Shown here: piece by piece, positions 10,443 to 22,551 of the stretch | How the letters are laid out: each line of letters opens with the position of its first letter | Position numbering within the stretch: position 1 is the first letter of the stretch | Source of the DNA: Plantago ovata | Lineage: Eukaryota; Streptophyta; Magnoliopsida; Lamiales; Plantaginaceae | NCBI GenBank assembly: GCA_028274465.1 | Contig: CM051458.1 | Location: forward strand, 18,491,566-18,555,565 | Direction of reading: 5' to 3' | Length of the DNA: 64,000 bases | The notes under the pieces: generated by a model | The model's database searches: none | The model's input: only the letters and a program-made list of their open reading frames with translations | What the model was told of the DNA's origin: nothing | Translations under genes and position numbers: made by a program

Positions 10443-12273
10443 TGTAAGAAAATATGGTCAGAGTTACCCCTAGGGTACGCAGCGGAATTTCAAAAATTTT
10501 CTTAACATACAGGTTAATTGATTACGCATATGTCGTATATATATAAACACGTCAATTAGAAGACTAACCTTACTTCCAAAGCAGCTTCCAAGTATTCGTA
10601 ATATTCCGGTGTATCTTCTCCTTCGTCGAAGTCGAAGATATCTACAATGCTCTGTATATCTGCAAGACAATAAGAGTTAGTTTCCAGCTCCTAGAACCTC
10701 AACCTTGGTATCCACGGATGAACATCCTATCGGAAGAATGCTAGGATATTCTTTGTGTGACCAAGAAGACGGGGCGGCGATTCCTCCAGTGAGGTGGCGC
10801 GCGCGGGTGGCTAAGATGAGGGGAGAGCTTTTTCTTTTCTCTAAGAAAACTGGGTAGAATAACTGTGAAAGTCTATGTCTGAAACTATGTGTAAAAAGCT
10901 CTCTCATAATCCACTATATATAGTAGTCTATAGAAGCCTAAAGCATAAGCAATTAGACTTCGTAAAGGAATAAGAATCTAATTCTTATTGCACAAGGAAA
11001 CCAATATCAAGTCTAGATTCATTCCCAATCAAATCAAAACTCAATCAGGAAAATCTAACTTATCCCTTGGACTTCTAATAGAGGAAGGAGTCGAACTCCT
11101 TCCCCTTATCCAACAAGCGCGCGCGCGCGCGCCTCCTAGGGACAGTAGGTGGGTCCCAATTTTGGGACCCACTTATAGTTCTCAGGCAATTCAAACTCCA
11201 AGTAGATTTTGCCCAAGTGCATATGTTAATTCTAAATTAACATATCCTTTCAAATCAAACCTCCATTATATTTCCAAAATATAATCTTTAATTGTATTTA
11301 CATAAAATACAATTAATTAGCCAATTCAATTAATAATTCCAAATCATTAATTGAGCCACCAAATATTATCATTAATTCCAAATCAATTATAATCCATCAA
11401 TCACAATTAATTCCAAATTAATTGCGATTCCATCTTCAAGGATATTCTGATAGGCTGAATCACCACATAGTGTGACCCATAGGGCCTCATCGTATTAAGC
11501 AAGTCCCAGACTAGGCAACATGGAATTCCTAGACGGTTCCATTTGAAATATTAATACGTGAGGACGTTTGAGAGGTTTCTCAAAGCTAACCCTTTCGTTG
11601 CGAAGCCTGTTGCGCTCAACGCGGCGATGGTAACGTCCCTTCATCTGACTTGCTCGAATGTATCTAAGATCGATGAAGTGTCTATCCCAATAATACATCC
11701 ACGGGCGTCTCAGGGAGTTTCTTGGTTAAGATATACTTATGACCATCATAATATATCATTTGCACTGGCCAGTGACTTTACCAACACAACTATGCAGACT
11801 ATGAGCAGTGCTCTCCTGTGCTACACTTGAGAGATGAATCCTTCACAGAATCACTTATCACCCCCATTTGTATGTAGCCATAATCCTGGATCGTGTCTTA
11901 GGTCAGCTGCTTATTCAGAGCTGACATCGACGGGTCCACCAAGGATATGGGGCAACAAATGTGATGATAAAGTTCTGTAAGTACAAAGGACGAATGGCAT
12001 AACTTCGACAACTTACCGGTTCCCATAGACTCTTCGGTGTAGAGTATACATCGATGGGAGTGTCCGGTGGGTACTTCCATTGTTCGATAAAGCTTCTTCG
12101 AACAACTATGCGCAGTTATGGGAACGTTTCTCGATTGTCCAACAATCCGTTCCGTGGCCGTGGGATCGGCTCACACTTGCTCCAACAAGTATAACCTACA
12201 CGCATACTAGTCTTGTCTGGTTCATTCAGACCCCCACATCCGAGATGAACCTCGACTAGGGAGAGTTTGGGAT
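10443..12273 (-). repeat. CopA 5' LTR, part 1
   Basis: The 3' part of the 5' LTR (R/U5 side and most of U3) up to the AthN1 insertion. The GGGAT at 12269-12273 is repeated at 23663-23667, after which the LTR continues. It shares the TATA box, (GC)n run (about 11116-11132) and inverted repeats of the other copies. Confidence 0.92.
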
Positions 12274-13672
12274 TGATGATGTCGTTTTTCACCAATTAAA
12301 TTTGTTTAAAAGCCTAAGAACACTTATCACTACACAAACTAGAGTGCAATGGCAAGTTGTCCCCGAGTGTCGTTCTCTCGGGACCTAACGTGGCTTTGCT
12401 TGAGGTTTTTGCTAGTAATTTCAGTCAACGAATTCAAGTGTTTGTAGAATGGTTTTCTTTGAACAAAGCAACGAGAAATCAGATTGATGTAAATCAAGTT
12501 TGGAAAACGGTTGGTGGTAGAAATCAAATACACATGCATGGGTTACGAATATGCTCACAAGTTCAGTGCGTAAAACCTTCGATCAAGTCTGCTAAGCAAC
12601 TCGTCTAGGTAACTTTAAGACACACATCATAAAAGACCACTATCAATACTTTAGAGGTGCTTGTCACCAACACCATTTATCTAGCATGCTGCAAATCTCT
12701 AACATTCAATCCTATAGCTTTCATTGACCAAGAGTTTGTCACTATACTCAATTCGAATATATTTTATAAGCAACTAAGAATCATATGAAGGAATTTGCAG
12801 CAAGATTGAATCACAATCTCATGTAAGCATAAACATAACCCATAGCATGCATATTCTATATTCTACCACCAACACAAAAGATTTAGCTACTCATATTCAT
12901 CAAAATAGACATCAATTCATATGAATAATAATCAGAATACATCATATCAAACTACAAGACAAGAGAGTGATACAAGTTACCACCAAAGCTGTCACTAATC
13001 GGTGGAAATCAAAGAAAACCTCTCTGTAGATGATTACAAAGGATGAATTCCAATCAAAACATTGAATCCCAAGCTAAAATACAAAGTAATCTGAATTTTC
13101 TCTGAGTTTTGGGGCTTAAGAGCTCTCCAAAACGAAGTTACAGTTCAAAAGATATTCAAAAAATGACCAAAGATCAGATCTAAGGAGGAAAATCCGAAAA
13201 CGTAACCGCTGCCAAGCGGACCGCTTGGAGAAGCCAAGCGGAGCGCTTGGCAAGCGAAGCGCTTTGGCATTCCAAGCGCTTCGCTTGGCTTCTGTGCCAA
13301 AGCTCTTGGAAATTGAAGCGGAGCGCTTCACTATTCCAGGCGCTTAGCTTGGCTCCTGGGCAGATTTTTGTCTTCAAACTCAATCTTGCCCTCGCATGGC
13401 CCTCGGGTGCCTTGGACTCATCCTTCTCGATGCTTATTGATACTCAAACACTTACGAACAAGCCAAGGAGATTGGGGAACTTCAACGGGGCCATCTTTTC
13501 CATCAAAAAGGCTCATTTTTAGCTCCAAAAACGCTGTTTCGTACCTAAGTGCCTGAAAATGCAGAAAACACAAAACGTGACACTATTCTACAAACCTAAC
13601 CAAAAAACAAGGCTAGAAGATAGCAAAAGAAGGTAAAAAAACAAGATGAACGCGTCAAAAATACGTTCATCA
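12274..13672 (-). repeat. AthN1 LTR1 (3'-most)
   Basis: 1399 bp from TGATGATGTCG to ACGTTCATCA. It contains six palindromes of the AAGCG...CGCTT type at 13212-13353. No clear TATA box is found near them. The low-coordinate edge carries the target duplication. Confidence 0.92.
13212..13353 (-). promoter_or_regulatory. Cluster of six palindromes, core GCG-NNN-CGC (LTR1)
   Basis: CCAAGCGGACCGCTTGG at 13212-13228, CCAAGCGGAGCGCTTGG at 13234-13250, AAGCGAAGCGCTT at 13252-13264, CCAAGCGCTTCGCTTGG at 13272-13288, TGAAGCGGAGCGCTTCA at 13314-13330 and a weaker copy near 13337-13353. Arms are kept while the 3-nt centre varies. A regulatory role is inferred from position in the LTR; an RNA hairpin role is equally possible. 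Confidence 0.6.
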
Positions 13673-13709
13673 AACTCCCCAAACCAAACCTTTGCTTGTC
13701 CTCAAGCAA
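13673..13709 (-). other. AthN1 terminal polypurine tract with upstream hairpin
   Basis: Sense TTGCTTGAGGACAAGCAA (13709-13692; 7-bp stem, AGGA loop) lies just before GGTTTGGGGAGTT next to the LTR. The same pair precedes the 3' LTR of AthN2 at 38479-38515 and LTR2 at 16712-16748. Confidence 0.7.
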
Positions 13710-14421
13710 CAAACTATCCTAAATGCAACACAAAAGGAGTCTCATGCCAAGTAAAGTGAACTAATCTATTGAATCTACCAAATGCTTATGAACAAAACCA
13801 AATGAGCATGACATGCAAATAGGTTGAAGTATGCCTCGATTGCGAATATACACATTCTCAAGTGCATTTGGTTAAACAAAGGAGTCTCACGTAACATCTT
13901 CTACCTGGACCTGGTCAGTGACGACGCAATGATGCATGTTATCATACTACAATTGTCCCGTGCCTATGAAACCGAGGGCTTACTACTGTTCAGCAAGCGA
14001 GACTTTTCCTCAAGAGAGGGCGAACCAATACTGGTTCTCATCAAACGAAGGAGGGTTCCCTTAGAAAGATAACACTCCCCTATTCTACCCAGACTCTCAA
14101 GAATGAGCCTCTTTCAACCACTTCTTGAATAGCAAGACGAGTGTGGTCAAGAACAGGCCTTGGACAAAGGCGACACGAAACGAAAGATAGAATTTACAAC
14201 TCGACACTTCAATAACAAATATTTACATGACACTTGACACTTTACTAGACTGCTTTTGGCTTGCAACGACCCTTCTTTTGCTTTTTTGGTCTTATTCTTT
14301 ATTTCCCCCCTTTTTTTTCTTTTCTCTTTTTTTTTATATATTTCTTTTTCTTTTCTTTTTCTCTTTCTTTTTTTTTTATATAGGGGCAAGCAGCAGTACT
14401 AAGTGTCAAAAACGCCTCCCA

Positions 14422-14551
14422 AACCTATTCGAAAGAATAGGTTGGGACACAAAACAAAAGAAAAGAAAAAGGAAACTTTACAACGACTCAAAGACGAAAG
14501 ACAAGATCAACGAAGCAACCCCCTCCCCAAACCTATTCGATAGAATAGGTT
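14422..14551 (-). other. Internal hairpin/polypurine module
   Basis: Two copies of a 9-bp stem AACCTATTC/GAATAGGTT (14530-14551 and 14422-14443) with 4-nt loops. The first is followed in sense by TTTGGGGAGGGGG, resembling an internal polypurine tract. The same module is at 37589-37621 in AthN2 and 43388-43420 in AthN3. Confidence 0.65.
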
Positions 14552-15275
14552 TAATACAAGGAATCGCACACCTCACACTACCTCCTTCCTAGGCATTTGG
14601 CAATCTCTAATCGAGGTGAAGAACTTGTCGCCTCTTACGTACATAATTACACGGGTTACAACCATAGACTCTAACATGCATCGTTTTATAAGGCCATCAT
14701 GAACCGCAGCAGAAGAAACACCACTCAAGGTGATGTCGAGACTACTAAGCTTAACTAGTGCACATGCGAATGTGACAAACCAAGCGAGACAAGCCTCAAA
14801 CTACATGCAAAGTGATGCAACATATGATCAATGGTCAAAAACACTTAGTCTACTCAATAAAAAAGTTCAAAAGACTTGGCAATAAACTCCACACACAACA
14901 ACGTGCAACAACTAATCTAGGGATGATATGCATGCAAAAATTTGAAAGAAAAAAAAATCACGACAAATCACATGAACTTGAGTAAAATCAGGCATGTACG
15001 AACCACACAAGCATATAGTACTGAAAATCCAATACCCCCTCCCCAAACCTAAACTTTTGCTCGTCCTCGAGCAAAGAAAAGTTGAATGAAAAGGAAAAAT
15101 TTGATTGAAAGTACACTTCCCTGAGATAAAGGTTCGTGTCCAATCTCCTATATAAGAGTAGTACCTGAAAGGACTCAAGAAACAAGTGAAAACGGGTGCG
15201 CAAAGGTGAGAAGAATGGAAAAAACGAGGAAAATCTGGGTACAGGGTCCAGGCGGACCGCTTGGCGGGAGCGCTT

Positions 15276-15310
15276 GGGTGACCCGGGTTCGATCCCCGGC
15301 AGCGGTGCCA
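15276..15310 (-). other. 35-nt tRNA-Asp 3'-half fused to the primer-binding site
   Basis: The plus strand reads as the tRNA-Asp 3' half through the T arm (GTTCGATCCCC at 15287-15297) to the acceptor end and CCA, with about two differences from the plant tRNA-Asp I know. Ordinary primer sites in this window match only about 18-20 nt. It is not a tRNA gene, because the 5' half is absent. Confidence 0.75.
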
Positions 15311-15313
15311 AAT

Positions 15314-16711
15314 TGATGATGTCGTTTTTCACCAATTAAATTTGTTTAAAAGCCTAAGAACACTTATCACTACACAACTAGAGTGCAATGGCAAGTTGTC
15401 CCCGAGTGTCGTTCTCTCGGGACCTAACGTGGCTTTTCTTGAGGTTTTTGCTAGTAATTTCAGTCAACGAATTCAAGTGTTTGTAGAATGGTTTTCTTTG
15501 AACAAAGCAATGAGAAATCAGATTGATGTAAGTCAAGTTTGGAAAACGGTTGGTGGTAGAAATCAAATACACATGCATGGGTTACGAATATACTCACAAG
15601 TTCAGTGCGTAAAACCTTCGATCAAGTCTGCTAAGCAACTCGTCTAGGTAACTTTAAGACACACATCATAAAAGACCACTATCAATACTTTAGAGGTGCT
15701 TGTCACCAACACCATTTATCTAGCATGCTGCAAATCTCTAACATACAATCCTATAGCTTTCATTGACCAAGAGTTTGTCACTATACTCAATTCGAATATA
15801 TTTTATAGGCAACTAAGAATCATATGAAGGAATTTGCAGCAAGATTGAATCACAATCTCATGTAAGCATAAACATAACCCATAGCATGCATATTCTACAT
15901 TCTACCACCAACACAAAAGATTTAGCTACTCATATTCATCAACATAGACATCAATTCATATGAATAATAATCAGAATACATCATATCAAACTACAAGACA
16001 AGAGAGTGATACAAGTTACCACCAAAGCTGTCACTAATCGGTGGAAATCAAAGAAAACCTCTCCGTAGATGATTACAAAGGATGAATTCCAATCAAAACC
16101 TTGAATCCCAAGCTAAAATACAAAGTAATCTGAGTTTTCTCTGAGTTTTGGGGCTTAGGAGCTCTCCAAAACGAAGTTACAGTTCAAAAGATATTCAAAA
16201 AATGATCAAAGATCAGATCTAAGAAGGAAAATCCGAAAACGTAACCGCTGCCAAGCGGACCGCTTGGAGAAGCCAAGCGGAGCGCTTGGCAAGCGAAGCG
16301 CTTTGGCACTCCAAGCTCTTCGCTTGGCTTGTGTGCCAAAGCTCCTGGAAATTGAAGCGGAGCGCTTCACTATTCCAGGCGCTTAGCTTGGCTCCTGCAC
16401 AGATTTTTGTCTTCAAACTCAATCGTTTTGCCCTCGCATGGCCCTCGGGCCTTGGACTCATCCTTCTCGATGCTTATTGATGCTCAAACACTTACGAACA
16501 AGCCACGGAGATTGGGGAACTTCAACGGGGCCATCTTTTCATCAAAAAGGCTCATTTTTAGCTCCAAAAACGCCGTTTCGTACCTAAGTGCCTGAAAATG
16601 CAGAAAACACAAAACGTGACACTATTCTACAAAACTAACCAAAAACAAGGCTAGAAGATAGCAAAAGAAGGTAAAAAAGACAAGATGAACGCGTCAAAAA
16701 TACGTTCATCA
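15314..16711 (-). repeat. AthN1 LTR2 (middle)
   Basis: 1398 bp, almost identical to LTR1 and with the same palindrome cluster (16251-16394). It serves both as 3' LTR of internal 2 and 5' LTR of internal 1, which gives the three-LTR arrangement. Confidence 0.9.
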
Positions 16712-18307
16712 AACTCCCCAAACCAAACCTTTGCTTGTCCTCAAGCAACAAACTATCCTAAATGCAACACAAAAGGAGTCTCATGCCAAGTAAAGTGAAC
16801 TAATCTATTGAATCTACCAAATGCTTATGAAAAAAACCAAATGAGCATGACATGCAAATAGGTTGAAGTATGCCTCGATTGCGAATATACACATTCTCAA
16901 GTGCACTTAGTTAAACAAAGGAGTCTCTCGTAACATCTTCTACCTGGACCTGGTCAGTGACGACACAATGATGCATGTTATAATACTACAATTGCCCCGT
17001 GCCTATGAAACCGAGGGCTTACTACTGTTCACCAAGCGAGACATTTCCTCAAGAGAGGGCGAACCAATACTGGCTCTCATCAAACGAAGGAGGGTTCCCT
17101 TAGATGATAACACTCCCCTATTCTACCCAGACTCTCAAGAATGAGCCTCTTTCAACCACTTCTTGAATAGAAAGATAGGGTGGGTCAAGAACAGGCCTTG
17201 GACAAGGCCGAACACGAACCGAAAGATAGAATTTACAACTCGACCTTCACAAGGACAAATATTGTACATGAACACTTGACACTACGAGAATGCTTTTGCG
17301 TTGCAACGACCCTTCTTTTGCTTTTGGTCTTATTCTTTATTTCCTTTTTCNNNNNNNNNNNNNNNNNNNNNNNNNNNNNNNNNNNNNNNNNNNNNNNNNN
17401 NNNNNNNNNNNNNNNNNNNNNNNNNNNNNNNNNNNNNNNNNNNNNNNNNNACTTCCTGGAAATTCAGCGGACCGCTTGGCCCTTCCAAGCACTTCGCTGG
17501 CGCATGTTTCCAGATTTTCGATGTTTTTTCCTATCTTAATCACCTAGGCACCAGGCAAAAACTAGACTAAACTAATCACGACAAATGGCACACAGTCCAC
17601 AACTACAAAACAAATAATAGTACAAGAGTCAAAAGTCATAACATCATACAACCCATCGAAAAGGAAAAGAGTTTCACCACAATAGAAACAAGCCAAAATA
17701 ACGATAATATACAAATACTACCGATAATGTGGCCCCTGTCGGCTGGTGTCTCTAGGCGTAGGGGTCGTTAGGGTGTGTTAGGAAAGGCAGTCCCACTACC
17801 ACCGGTCTGATCATAGAAAGTATACCCCGGAATTTGGCGAGCTAAGGCATCATGGCGGTTTCAGCATCTCCTCCTGGTGGGCTCTCCAACGCCTAGTGTG
17901 CCTCTGCTCGAGCGGCCTCCCACGCTGATTACACGGCCCCTGGTAATCATCCCCGCTGCTCCTCCATCACACGAAAAGTCCTCCCACCTCTTGACTTCGC
18001 GCTCCTCAAATCCCCGGAATTGCTCGGTAAGCTGGGTCGACTGAGCGCTCCAACATGGTGGTTGGAAGCTACCAACTGATCGACCAAGATCTGGTTGAAC
18101 CCCGAGAAGTCGAGCTTCCCTTGTCCGGCCGTAGGGGAGGTGGAGGAGGTGTCACATGGCGCGTTAACCTCGGTTGCATGGGTTCTCCTTGCTGATGCAC
18201 CAAGTCCCGTACATCTCAGTGTAACGTATCAATGTGATGGACTTCTTCGGCTTCTTGTCCCGTACGGGTCGGGAACTCCGGCCTCCTTGCAACATGCCGT
18301 GATCAAG
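16712..18307 (-). other. AthN1 internal region 2, 3' non-coding part with scaffold gap
   Basis: Region 16712-17340 repeats 13673-14300 almost exactly. The 100 N at 17351-17450 fall in the purine-rich tract (pyrimidine on plus). Past the gap, 17455-17510 has AAGCG-type palindromic sequence. No gene is supported. Confidence 0.75.
17351..17450. other. Assembly gap, 100 N
   Basis: Exactly 100 N inside a poly-CT tract; the true length is unknown. The aligned tract in internal 1 is about 100 bp. Confidence 1.
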
Positions 18308-18890
18308 TTACACAGGCAAGCTTCCTGTTTGCATTACGCGGCGCGTGAATTCCTCGAAGATGACGATGCCAGGAGTGAGAGGCAAAGTATGCAAGAGAGC
18401 ATTGACGGGACTCCGTAATAGGACTGAACTCGGAATCATGTGTGTAGGGATCAGATTGGCTTGAACGAACTTCAACATCGCCTGGCCTCGAAGGAGAGCG
18501 TTGTGGCGCATCGGCAATTCAAAATCCTCCGACGGTAATGCATTCAGTACCTCCATGGGGTGTAATGATCAGGACTCCCGGTCGTTAGACATAGAGCTCC
18601 GCGGGATCAAATCTCTCGTGGGCTGCAGGCCGGGGTTTGGATCCGCGTCAGTGGCCTATCCAATCGCATATGAAGCTAGTGATGCTCAAAGGAGTAAATC
18701 GACCCCACCACGCGGACGGGAACTCAACGGTCCGTTCATTGTAGTCCGTGAAGGCAATGTAGAAATCCTCCACTACTGCTTGTCCCATTTGGCATGACCT
18801 CGCCATAGTACTTCCAGCCTCGCTCAGTAATAGCTGGTTGAGCTCTATGGGCACCATCCAACCGCTCTCACCATCCGTAAGCGAATGCAC
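18308..18890 (-). pseudogene. Possible plant transposon-associated domain (Athila accessory ORF), decayed
   Basis: Two minus-strand pieces (18890-18648 and 18556-18308) read in order. The second has LPMRHNALLRGQAMLKFVQANLIPTH... and ends near IVIFEEFTRRV, which resembles the W.FV.ANLLPT...I pattern of the 'putative plant transposon protein' domain seen in gypsy-derived ORFs. Similarity is by eye only; stops and frameshifts interrupt it. It could be chance. Confidence 0.35.
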
Positions 18891-20848
18891 CTCTTAGAAA
18901 TGTCGGGTGCTTTGTGGGCATGGAACTCGCTTCAAATTTCTTGCCCTCCCCGATTGGCGATACTCGCCGGGTGTGGCCGTTTGGTTGGCCACTCGGGTCC
19001 CTTCTCCCCTCGATCTCTGGATCTTCTTGATGCACGCGATGTACCTAGAATGAATCTTATTAGATAACTTCAAGAGCCAAGGACTTAGGACTCGACTCCC
19101 GACTCCAATACTCACTGACAAGGGAATCTCATGGTGAGTTTAAGGCTTGCTAAAGTTCATATGAACAAATCGAAAAGCTTTAACACTTCGTACGATAAAT
19201 CCATACGAATCTAACCAAGAAACAAACTCTCCAATTGAATCCCAACCAATCCACCACATTCTCATGCAATCACAGATGAGCTCCTCCCAAGCAATCGCAT
19301 AGCATAACATAACTCAAGTCAAGGCTAACAATCATCAAACAATTACATAGCAAAAATTTCGAGCACTAGGGTTCATCATAATAAAAATAGCAGAAAATTC
19401 GAATTTGACATCACTTCTAGTAAGAAACATGCTCAACAATCATCAGCAACCTCTAATTCACCAATGCAAGAACACAATTGAAGCTAATTAAGATGACATC
19501 TCAAATTCAAGAAAGTTAGGGTTCATTGAGAGGTACCTTTGATTCCTTGTTTGGATGCTTCAACGTGAAATTTGTGGTGTTTTAGATGATAGCGGAGGGG
19601 TGATAGGCTTTGTAAAATGCACAAATTGCAAGAATTGGGGCGAATTGAGAGAGATGAGATTTTTTTGGGGTCGCAATCGCAATGGAGGAGACAAACGAAG
19701 GTAAGGAGGGGTCCTTTAAAAATATTGGAGCCAAGTGCCCCGCTAGATTTCTTAATGAAAGCCACATCGAAGCGCTTGGGCCGTCCAAGCGAAGCGTTGG
19801 CAAGCGGTCCGCTGGGAACCCCAAGCGCTCCACTTGGATTTCCAGTAAGAATTTTCATTCTTACTGGAAATTTAAGCGGACCCTGTATTGTGGCGTGCCA
19901 AAGCGCTTCCAGCTTGATGATTCCAGTAAGAATGGAATTCTTACTGGAAATCCACGGCGGACCGCTTGGGCTTTCCAACGTTTCGCTTGGGACCTGAAGC
20001 CTCAAACTCCTTTTTCGACTTTGCTAAATTTTCACCCCAAAACCTTGTTATCAGCGAAACAAAATTTAAACACGCTTCTAATCTATATGCAATTACCTAC
20101 AACCTCGGTTTTGCCTCCCGAGAAGCGCCTTCGTTTAAAAGTCGTGGCTCGACTCGTTCTTAGCTCATCGGGATCAATTTTGCATCGTGTAACTAGACTT
20201 TCCGTCCAAGTCTCTTCAAAGCAACAAGTCCCCTGCACATCTTGACGAACATAAAGAGGACCAAAGAATCCTACAAGTTCGTTAGTTCAACATAAGCACA
20301 TGAATTAACTATGGCTCGCAGCGTATGTTGCTTCCATTTACCTCGAATACATGTACGACGGTACATGTCTATCACCATATGTACTTTGATGATGAAGGCC
20401 TACCCAAAAGAACCACATCCTTGATTTCGGAGGATGTAGGCATGACGATGAGTTCGTCTTGACCTCACACGGCGACTCTACGCACTAGACTTCTCGATCA
20501 CACCAATGGCTTCTTCATAGCCCCATCCGCAATTGCACCATGCACTTCATTGGTCTTAAGCCACAAACCGGACTCTTCGTAACCGTTCAAAGGTATGAAA
20601 TTCACACCGCTCCCTTGTCAGAATTGCCACTATTCCATCCTTCTTACCCAAGCGATTCCACATCAAAGCTCTCTTGGATAGGCACTTCCACCATATCCAC
20701 CAACTCATCCTCAACAGATGAGTTTTCATTCACTTTCCACTATCGATCAGATTGTGCGACCACTTTCTCTTCCACAACTACCTTAGGAGTCTCAAGCTCC
20801 TCATCACTTTGCAAGTTTCAGTTATCTTTGCAACTGGCACCTCAACTG
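18891..20848 (-). other. AthN1 internal 2, post-gag non-coding stretch
   Basis: No credible gene. The 19750-19990 part has several AAGCG...CGCTT-type palindromic motifs, corresponding in position to the post-gag palindromes at 35373-35387 and 44128-44237 in other elements. A short direct repeat (TTCCAGTAAGAA...TTCTTACTGGAAAT) occurs twice at 19840-19950. Confidence 0.6.
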
Positions 20849-22412
20849 TCATTGTCTCTCACACCGTGATCTCCACGGGCAATAAGTCCCGGTTATGGCC
20901 ATAGCCTTCACCGTGTTTCCGGAAACTTCCCTGCTCTCTACTAGCCCCCGACTATCAGCTCTTGCAATTCTTATGGAGGTTGCTACTACTAGCCTCAAGC
21001 TTCTCAAACCGTTGGTAGTAGTAGCTTCATTACGATAGTAATGTCCATAAACTATTTGTTTCAACACAATATCGTTGAGAGAAGAGACAAGAGGTGAAGG
21101 AAGCACCCCTCCACCTTGTGGTCCCGAACTAGCACTTGAGGCGGAGGTGTACGATGAGAAGCGGTGCTCCTTCATACCAATTGTTCCATAGCTGAGACGA
21201 CTTCTATCTTGATTTAGCCCATAGGCATTTTGATCCGGGTTCTGAAGATAACCCACGGTTGCCTTGATTCGGGTACCCACCTCGGGGTCCACGGTTTTTG
21301 TGGCCTCACATTGCCATAACCTTGCCCCGTAGTTCACATCTCCAACTACTTGCTCTCCCTCAGCAGCATATATTTTGACGGACATCGGTCGCGATATATT
21401 GCTCTCTAGCAAATTCAGAACGGCATAAGTAGCCGGGTGCCCATAGTTCTTGCACCACCACAAACTTCCGTAGAAGGAGAAGGAACGCTTGCCTCAAACT
21501 GCTTCACTTCATGGCGAACCCATCGAAGGCATTTTGTTCCACTACTACCTTGGCCTCACCTCTTTGCTCCTTTTGTAGCACACGACCTCACATTCCGGTT
21601 TTGGGAATTCCGGTACATCATGTCCAGCTTCACTTGGGCTGAGAAGGAAAGCAACTCCCCATACTACCTCCACAAATACTATCACTATTGAATCTCAGGA
21701 TGTAACCATTGTAAAAGAATTGGAGAAGCTGACCTTTATATACCCGTTATGTGGGCATCGATGATGCAACCCCATGAAACGATCATAGGCCTCGTGGAAA
21801 GGCTCATCGTACCTCTGCTCGAAGGAGCTAATTTGGCTCTTCATAGCCATTGTCTTGGAAGCGGGGTAGTAACGCTCCATTAACTTATCAAAGCAAAGGT
21901 CCCATGTTGTCCAAAGACCCGCCTCCAAAGTATGAGAGCCAAGCCTTTGCACGATCGCCTAGCCCCATAGAAAAGACCTTCAACGGAGATCATCATCCGT
22001 AACACCAGCTCCTGGTCGCCCAAGATGGAGAACAAAATTCTCGAGCTCATTCGAACCCAATCACGTCCTCATTAGCCATCCCATAGAATTTGGGAAGTTG
22101 TTGGAACATGTGATTCTTGATCTCCAAGTTCCTTGTGGCATCATTGACGACAATTGCTGGTCCTCTAGCCCCAACCGGTAGCCTTAGTAAGTGTACGTAG
22201 GGCCTCCCCGCCATTTCACCTTCCAAGTAAACAGATTCAAGAATTGGCTCCAAAAGATAAGAAGAAGACTCTTCCCGAATATCAGAAGTGGAAGCTCTAG
22301 ATGCTACTCCTTCAAACTCGAGATTCAAATTCCTCCTTCTCCTTTGAAACAAACGATCGATCTCGTCTACAAAAGGTTCAATAATAGGTCCACCCGTTCG
22401 GGTTCTAGGCAT
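20849..22412 (-). pseudogene. AthN1 gag (possibly with start of protease), degraded
   Basis: Start ATG at 22412 (MPRTRTGGPIIEPFVDEIDR) parallels the AthN2 and AthN4 gag start MPHTRSAGTPLDDSIAEIDR. Capsid parts follow: LEIKNHMFQQLPKFYGM (about 22100), then after a shift WTTWDLCFDKLMERYYPASKT (21952-21695). A zinc-knuckle relic (WCKNYGHPA) and NQDRSRLSYG lie in 21463-20849. Frameshifts separate the pieces. Some may be assembly errors, since this element is rich in 1-nt indels. Gag would form the particle; no RT or integrase follows. Confidence 0.75.
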
Positions 22413-22530
22413 GCACTCACCTGACATACAAGATAGTGAGTATCTCAAGCAAAAAGAAACAAAAAGAAATGAGACAAAGAAGAGATGTTGGCTGAAAAAA
22501 CCAAAACAAAAACAAACCAAGGTAGTTAAG

Positions 22531-22551
22531 TCCCCGGCAGCGGCGCCAAAT
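22531..22551 (-). other. AthN1 primer-binding site (tRNA-Asp type)
   Basis: On the minus strand TTTGGCGCCGCTGCCGGGGA directly follows LTR3. This is the site type of Athila/Tat elements. Confidence 0.88.

Larger units (their letters stand above)
13673..15313 (-). other. AthN1 internal region 1 (deleted, non-coding)
   Basis: Lacks gag, protease and pol. In sense order from 15313: tRNA-Asp-like primer site, GC-rich palindromic remnant (about 15250-15275), AT-rich stretch, hairpin plus purine tract (15057-15028), a hairpin/purine pair (14551-14518), hairpin (14443-14422), long purine-rich tract (14386-14282), conserved 3' non-coding region, hairpin (13709-13692) and the final polypurine tract GGTTTGGGGAGTT. 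ORFs here are not supported. Confidence 0.8.

Noticed and set aside
15276..15310. tRNA-Asp gene
   Set aside because: Only the 3' half is present and it ends in an encoded CCA at a primer-binding site; no D arm, no anticodon arm.
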